From Alphaproteobacteria bacterium (lineage in GTDB: Bacteria > Pseudomonadota > Alphaproteobacteria > Micropepsales > Micropepsaceae): a DNA stretch of 64,000 nt. The DNA is taken from NCBI GenBank assembly GCA_028871345.1, contig JAGWNK010000004.1:1-64000 (forward strand), written 5' to 3'. Shown piece by piece: positions 60,958-64,000 of this stretch; within the stretch, counting starts at the first letter, position 1; each line of letters begins with the position of its first letter. The position numbers were made by a program, and so were the translations under genes. The notes under the pieces were generated by a model. It ran no database searches and was not told the origin of the DNA. It saw only the letters and a program-made list of their open reading frames with translations.

Positions 60958-61143
60958 ATGGATTGTGCGCCGGAAACAACCACCGCTCCCCACGCCGAAA
61001 TGACGCCGCGGCCACGTCCCGCCTCGATGCCGGAGCAGGAGATCGTGGCGTGGACGCCGCGACTGCTTCTTGCCGCGGCCTGGAAGTCCATCGCCGAGGG
61101 CGTGCCGCCATCGGCGAGGCCCATTCCCGCCCGCAGAAGTTAA
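60958..61143 (+). CDS. Small protein upstream of opgH, possibly its detached N-terminal leader (61 aa)
   Basis: The ORF has AAAGGA upstream of its ATG. The product is proline-rich, then MPEQEIVAWTPRLLLAAAWKSI. A MPEQ segment is, from memory, also found in the cytosolic N-terminal leader of many OpgH proteins. The frame is the same as opgH and is interrupted only by TAA 61141-61143 and TGA six bases later; opgH starts 18 bases after the first stop. It may be a natural small partner or a leader split from opgH. Not recognised as an independent family. Confidence 0.5.
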   Translation: MDCAPETTTAPHAEMTPRPRPASMPEQEIVAWTPRLLLAAAWKSIAEGVPPSARPIPARRS

Positions 61144-61161
61144 GCCTGATCATCGATCGTT

Positions 61162-62913
61162 ATGATCGCGTTGCGTTGGTTGTATCTCGGACTCGTACTG
61201 GCGACGACCGCCTCCGCGACAACACGGCTGTTCAACGTTCTTCGAGTCGACGGCCTCGACGCGGCGGAAAGCGCCTATCTCCTGCTGTTCGCCATCCTGT
61301 TCACGTGGATCTCCGCCTCCTTCTGGCTGGCCTGCATCGGTGCCTATGCCCGCTGGCGCGGTCTATCGGCCGGTACGCTGATTCACCCCACGCAAGGTGA
61401 CCGCCAATTCGGCGGTTCTGCCTCGCGAACGGCCCTGCTGTTTCCCGTGCGCAACGAAGAGGCGTCGCGATTGTTCGCGGGCATCAGTGCAGTGTGTGAC
61501 TCCATCCGCGAACGAGGCGCCCATGATCACTTCGACGTCTTCATCCTCAGCGACAGCAACGATCCCGACTGCGTGGCGCAAGAGCAGCAAGGCTGGAGAG
61601 ACCTACGCCGAGAGATCGGTCAAGGCATCTACTACCGGCATCGCACCGACAATATCGGCAAGAAGAGCGGTAACATCGCGCAGTTCTGCCGCAACTGGGG
61701 CAGGCTCTACGATTACATGGTCGTGCTCGATGCCGACAGCCTGATGACAGGAGAGACGCTGGTATCCCTCGTTCGTCTGATGGACCTCAACCCCAAATCC
61801 GCTCTCATCCAGGTCTCGCCGCAGCTGGTGGGACAGGACTCGCTGTTCGCCCGCATCCAGCAGTTCGCGTCAAGCGTCTACGGACCGATCTACACGGCAG
61901 GCCTGGCGCTGCTGCAGGGCCCCGGCGGAAATTACTGGGGACACAACGCCATCATCCGAGTCGCCGCGTTCATGCAGAACTGCGGATTGCCCAAGCTGCC
62001 CGGAAGGGCACCGCTCGGCGGCGAGATCATGAGCCACGATTTCGTCGAGGCGGCACTCCTGCTGCGTGCGGGATGGGAAGTTCATCTTGTTACCACGCTC
62101 GATGGCAGTTATGAGGAACCGCCGACGACGCTGCTCGATCATCTGGCCCGCGACCGCCGCTGGTGCCAGGGCAACCTTCAGCATCTGCGCCTCATCTTCG
62201 CGCAAGGATTCAGGACCGAAAGCCGCGGGCACTTCCTTGCCGGCGTCATGTCGTATGTGTCGTCGCCGCTGTGGCTGGCGCTGATCCTGGCCTCCATCGC
62301 GATGATGCTGGATCCTGTGCACGTCGAACCGGTCACCTATTTCGGCCGCTATCCGCTGATCGCCTGGCCGGTGTCCCACACGACGGATCTGCTGGCATTG
62401 CTCGGCGAAACAGCAGGGCTGCTATATGGCCCAAAACTTCTCGGCCTGCTTCTTGTCCTCCGCGGTCAGGAAACGCGCCGGGCGCATGGGGGAGGGTGGA
62501 AGGCCGTCGTGAGCGTTGCGCTGGAGAGCCTATTCTCCACGCTTCTGGCACCCATCGCGATGTTGTCGCAGAGCGGCTTCGTGGTCCGCATCCTACTCGG
62601 AGAAACCAAAGGCTGGGGTGTCCAGCGCCGCGACGCGGGCGGCCTCGGATGGAGACTGATCGCTCGAGTGTTCGCCGTTCACACCCTGATTGCCGTCATT
62701 GGCTGTATCGTCGTCTATCTCCTCCTGCCCGGCTGCATCTGGTGGTTCGTCCTTCTGTTTGCGGGGCCGGCGATGGCCATTCCGTTCGTCAGCCTGACCA
62801 GCAGCACGGCCGTCGGGCGCTGGACCTCCCGTCACGGCCTGTTCATGACGGCGGAGGACGCCGGGCGCATAGAGATCGTCAAGCGGGTCAAGCTGAGCCT
62901 GTCACGGGCATAA
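61162..62913 (+). CDS. Periplasmic glucan glucosyltransferase OpgH
   Basis: A 583-aa inner-membrane GT2 enzyme that polymerises beta-glucan from UDP-glucose and passes it to the periplasm. Two N-terminal helices are followed by the catalytic domain: ALLFPVRNEEASRLFA, FILSDSNDPD, VVLDADSLMTG, and DRRWCQGNLQHLRL (Q-x-x-R-W-type motif). About six hydrophobic helices follow. It is shorter than enterobacterial OpgH (about 850 aa), with both termini reduced; the missing leader may be the 61-aa ORF just upstream. Divergent from the opgG/D gene. Confidence 0.92.
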   Translation: MIALRWLYLGLVLATTASATTRLFNVLRVDGLDAAESAYLLLFAILFTWISASFWLACIGAYARWRGLSAGTLIHPTQGDRQFGGSASRTALLFPVRNEEASRLFAGISAVCDSIRERGAHDHFDVFILSDSNDPDCVAQEQQGWRDLRREIGQGIYYRHRTDNIGKKSGNIAQFCRNWGRLYDYMVVLDADSLMTGETLVSLVRLMDLNPKSALIQVSPQLVGQDSLFARIQQFASSVYGPIYTAGLALLQGPGGNYWGHNAIIRVAAFMQNCGLPKLPGRAPLGGEIMSHDFVEAALLLRAGWEVHLVTTLDGSYEEPPTTLLDHLARDRRWCQGNLQHLRLIFAQGFRTESRGHFLAGVMSYVSSPLWLALILASIAMMLDPVHVEPVTYFGRYPLIAWPVSHTTDLLALLGETAGLLYGPKLLGLLLVLRGQETRRAHGGGWKAVVSVALESLFSTLLAPIAMLSQSGFVVRILLGETKGWGVQRRDAGGLGWRLIARVFAVHTLIAVIGCIVVYLLLPGCIWWFVLLFAGPAMAIPFVSLTSSTAVGRWTSRHGLFMTAEDAGRIEIVKRVKLSLSRA

Positions 62914-62919
62914 ACGCCC

Positions 62920-63348
62920 TTACAGATGCCTGAGAAGCGCGCCGCGGGCCACGCGTACAGGGCGCGCGCGCCGCAGGAGCACCAGCAGAGCGTCCACCAG
63001 CGCCGCGTCGCTGGCCGGTTTCATGATCGAAGTCACCTCTGGCCACTCACGATAGATCGGATCGTCTTTGCCCTGTCCCGTGTAGAAGAGAAATGGAACC
63101 TGCCGGCGGGCCAGGATCCGGGCGATCGGGTCCACCGAGTGCCTTCCGACATGGACATCGAGAATGGCAGCAGAAATGTCGGCGGCGGTCGCGCAGGCTA
63201 CGGCGTCTGTGACCTCGGCGTATGGACCGAGCACGCGCGCGCCCTCATCTACGAGCATGCTTTCAAGCTGAAGAGCGATCGGAAATTCGTCCTCGACTAC
63301 CAGTACGCAACTTCCCGCCAAGGCACCGCCAAATCCGTGATCCGGCAT
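62920..63348 (-). CDS. Single-domain CheY-like response regulator
   Basis: A 142-aa receiver domain without an output domain. The acidic pocket VVEDEFPIALQLESML, phospho-acceptor Asp64 in AAILDVHVG, and Lys in SIMKPASDAALVDAL are present. Similar stand-alone receivers often pair with HWE kinases in alphaproteobacteria, so it could be served by the orphan HWE kinase at 1271-2752, but that is inference. The start at 63348 (MPDHGF) was chosen; the frame is open to 63402. Convergent with opgH, with six bases between stops. Confidence 0.88.
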   Translation of the reverse strand: MPDHGFGGALAGSCVLVVEDEFPIALQLESMLVDEGARVLGPYAEVTDAVACATAADISAAILDVHVGRHSVDPIARILARRQVPFLFYTGQGKDDPIYREWPEVTSIMKPASDAALVDALLVLLRRARPVRVARGALLRHL

Positions 63349-63480
63349 AACTTCGGAACTCCACAAAGCACGAGGTCGGGAAGGTTGCGTCAAAATCAAC
63401 ACCTAGGCCGACACCTACCATAACTCGGGGCAGTGCCTGTCTGTTCCTGCGAACCGTATCATTTCTGCAAATCGGGGCGT

Positions 63481-63570
63481 TGGCGGATGGGGTGGGATTC
63501 GAACCCACGAGACCCTCACAGGCCTGCCGGTTTTCAAGACCGGTGCCTTAAACCGCTCGGCCACCCATCC
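63481..63570 (-). tRNA. tRNA-Ser (anticodon TGA)
   Basis: On the minus strand this is a 90-base class II tRNA. The acceptor GGATGGG pairs with CCCATCC. The anticodon loop is CTTGAAA (TGA). A long variable arm (GCAGGCCTGTGAGGGTCTC region), the T-loop TTCGAAT and an encoded CCA complete it. Confidence 0.96.
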
Positions 63571-63688
63571 GTACTCCGCTCCTAACCTCGAATTTAGGCG
63601 CGAAGCAAGTCGGGGTCGGAATTCGCGGTTGAGCGGCCGTGGCCCATCCCTTACCCTTTTTCTTCTGTCCAGGGGCTGATTCGGCTTC

Positions 63689-64000
63689 ATGTTTCCGGGA
63701 TTACGACAAACCTTCGCCCTCGTGGTGCTTGGTGCATTGGTCGCGGGCTGCGCCGGCACACAGCAGGCGCCGCAGGTCACAGTGCCTCCCAATTCCGGCG
63801 TCTACCGCATCGGGCAGCCCTACCAGATCGGCGGGACCTGGTATTACCCCCGCGAACAGCCGGATTACGACGAGACCGGCATTGCCTCGTGGTACGGCCC
63901 GACGTTCGACGGGAACCTGACGGCCGACGGCGAAATCTTCGATCGCAACGCCCTGACGGCCGCCCATCGCACCCTGCCGATGCCGGTGAACGTCCGCATC
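63689..64000 (+). CDS. rlpA: Septal-ring lytic transglycosylase RlpA-like lipoprotein (5' part)
   Basis: The first 104 residues of a lipoprotein, cut by the window edge. The signal peptide ends in a lipobox (LGALVAGC, Cys at about residue 21). The double-psi beta-barrel domain begins with TGIASWYGPTFDGNLTADGEIFD and ALTAAHRTLPMPVNVRI, the RlpA signature. RlpA binds or cleaves denuded glycan strands at the septum. Whether the C-terminal SPOR domain is present cannot be seen. It starts 118 bases after tRNA-Ser. Confidence 0.92.
   Translation, partial: MFPGLRQTFALVVLGALVAGCAGTQQAPQVTVPPNSGVYRIGQPYQIGGTWYYPREQPDYDETGIASWYGPTFDGNLTADGEIFDRNALTAAHRTLPMPVNVRI

Overview
The window is about 64 kb of GC-rich DNA from an alphaproteobacterium. 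Several features support this: a PopZ-type polar organizer between tolC and valS, an NDUFS4-like complex I accessory subunit, an HWE histidine kinase, a DUF2336 protein, a TTAA-N7-TTAA (CtrA-type) site, class I PHA synthase, type-2 argC, and the order aminotransferase-hom-glpX-recJ. I cannot name the genus. Most of the window is ordinary chromosome. No CRISPR, prophage or rRNA was seen. The only mobile DNA recognised is the end of an IS481-type transposase at the left edge.

Layout. 0-3.1 kb: transposase end, three small coupled minus-strand genes and an HWE kinase. 3.1-5.1 kb: an ECHDC3-like crotonase divergent from rplM-rpsI. 5.1-15.3 kb: an accessory block lying between rpsI and argC. It holds a DUF2336 protein, a small ArsR/SRPBCC/DUF1801 group, a LysR regulator divergent from a tightly overlapping five-gene operon (double GNAT, isochorismatase-fold protein, two tiny proteins, PaaK-like ligase), a TetR-HTH/TM/Sel1 protein and a DUF805 protein. 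15.4-26.3 kb: argC, a PaiB-like gene, phaC, an OmpA-like lipoprotein, aminotransferase-hom-glpX-recJ and tRNA-Glu. 26.3-31.3 kb: a secreted TIM-barrel-like protein, a DUF3617 protein, a ClpP-like protein lacking the catalytic Asp, and a GH13 glucosidase.

31.2-38.3 kb: molybdenum-hydroxylase functions (MocA-like, XdhC/CoxF, CoxM, CoxS, CoxG) without a large catalytic subunit, plus an OmpR-type two-component pair and an EF-hand protein. 38.4-47.8 kb: double cold-shock protein, DUF192 lipoprotein, NDUFS4-like subunit, a sugar-lactone oxidase, and a sulfur/amino-acid group (hisI, metC, POT transporter, GNAT, sseA, cysteine synthase), with tRNA-Pro, -Arg, -Asn and -Cys. 48-53 kb: tolC-popZ-valS and a glycine-zipper protein. 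53.6-64 kb: Old Yellow Enzyme, ilvD, and an envelope block (CapA-like, polysaccharide deacetylase, OpgG/D, OpgH, a receiver protein, tRNA-Ser, start of rlpA).

The best candidate for an undescribed system is the LysR-controlled five-gene operon at 9.1-12.9 kb. Its ends meet stop-to-start, and it combines acyl activation, acyl transfer and a hydrolase fold whose catalytic triad is degraded. Next are the membrane-anchored TetR/Sel1 protein, the Asp-less ClpP-like protein, the CO-dehydrogenase-type cluster without its large subunit, and an opgH whose N-terminal leader is a separate small ORF.
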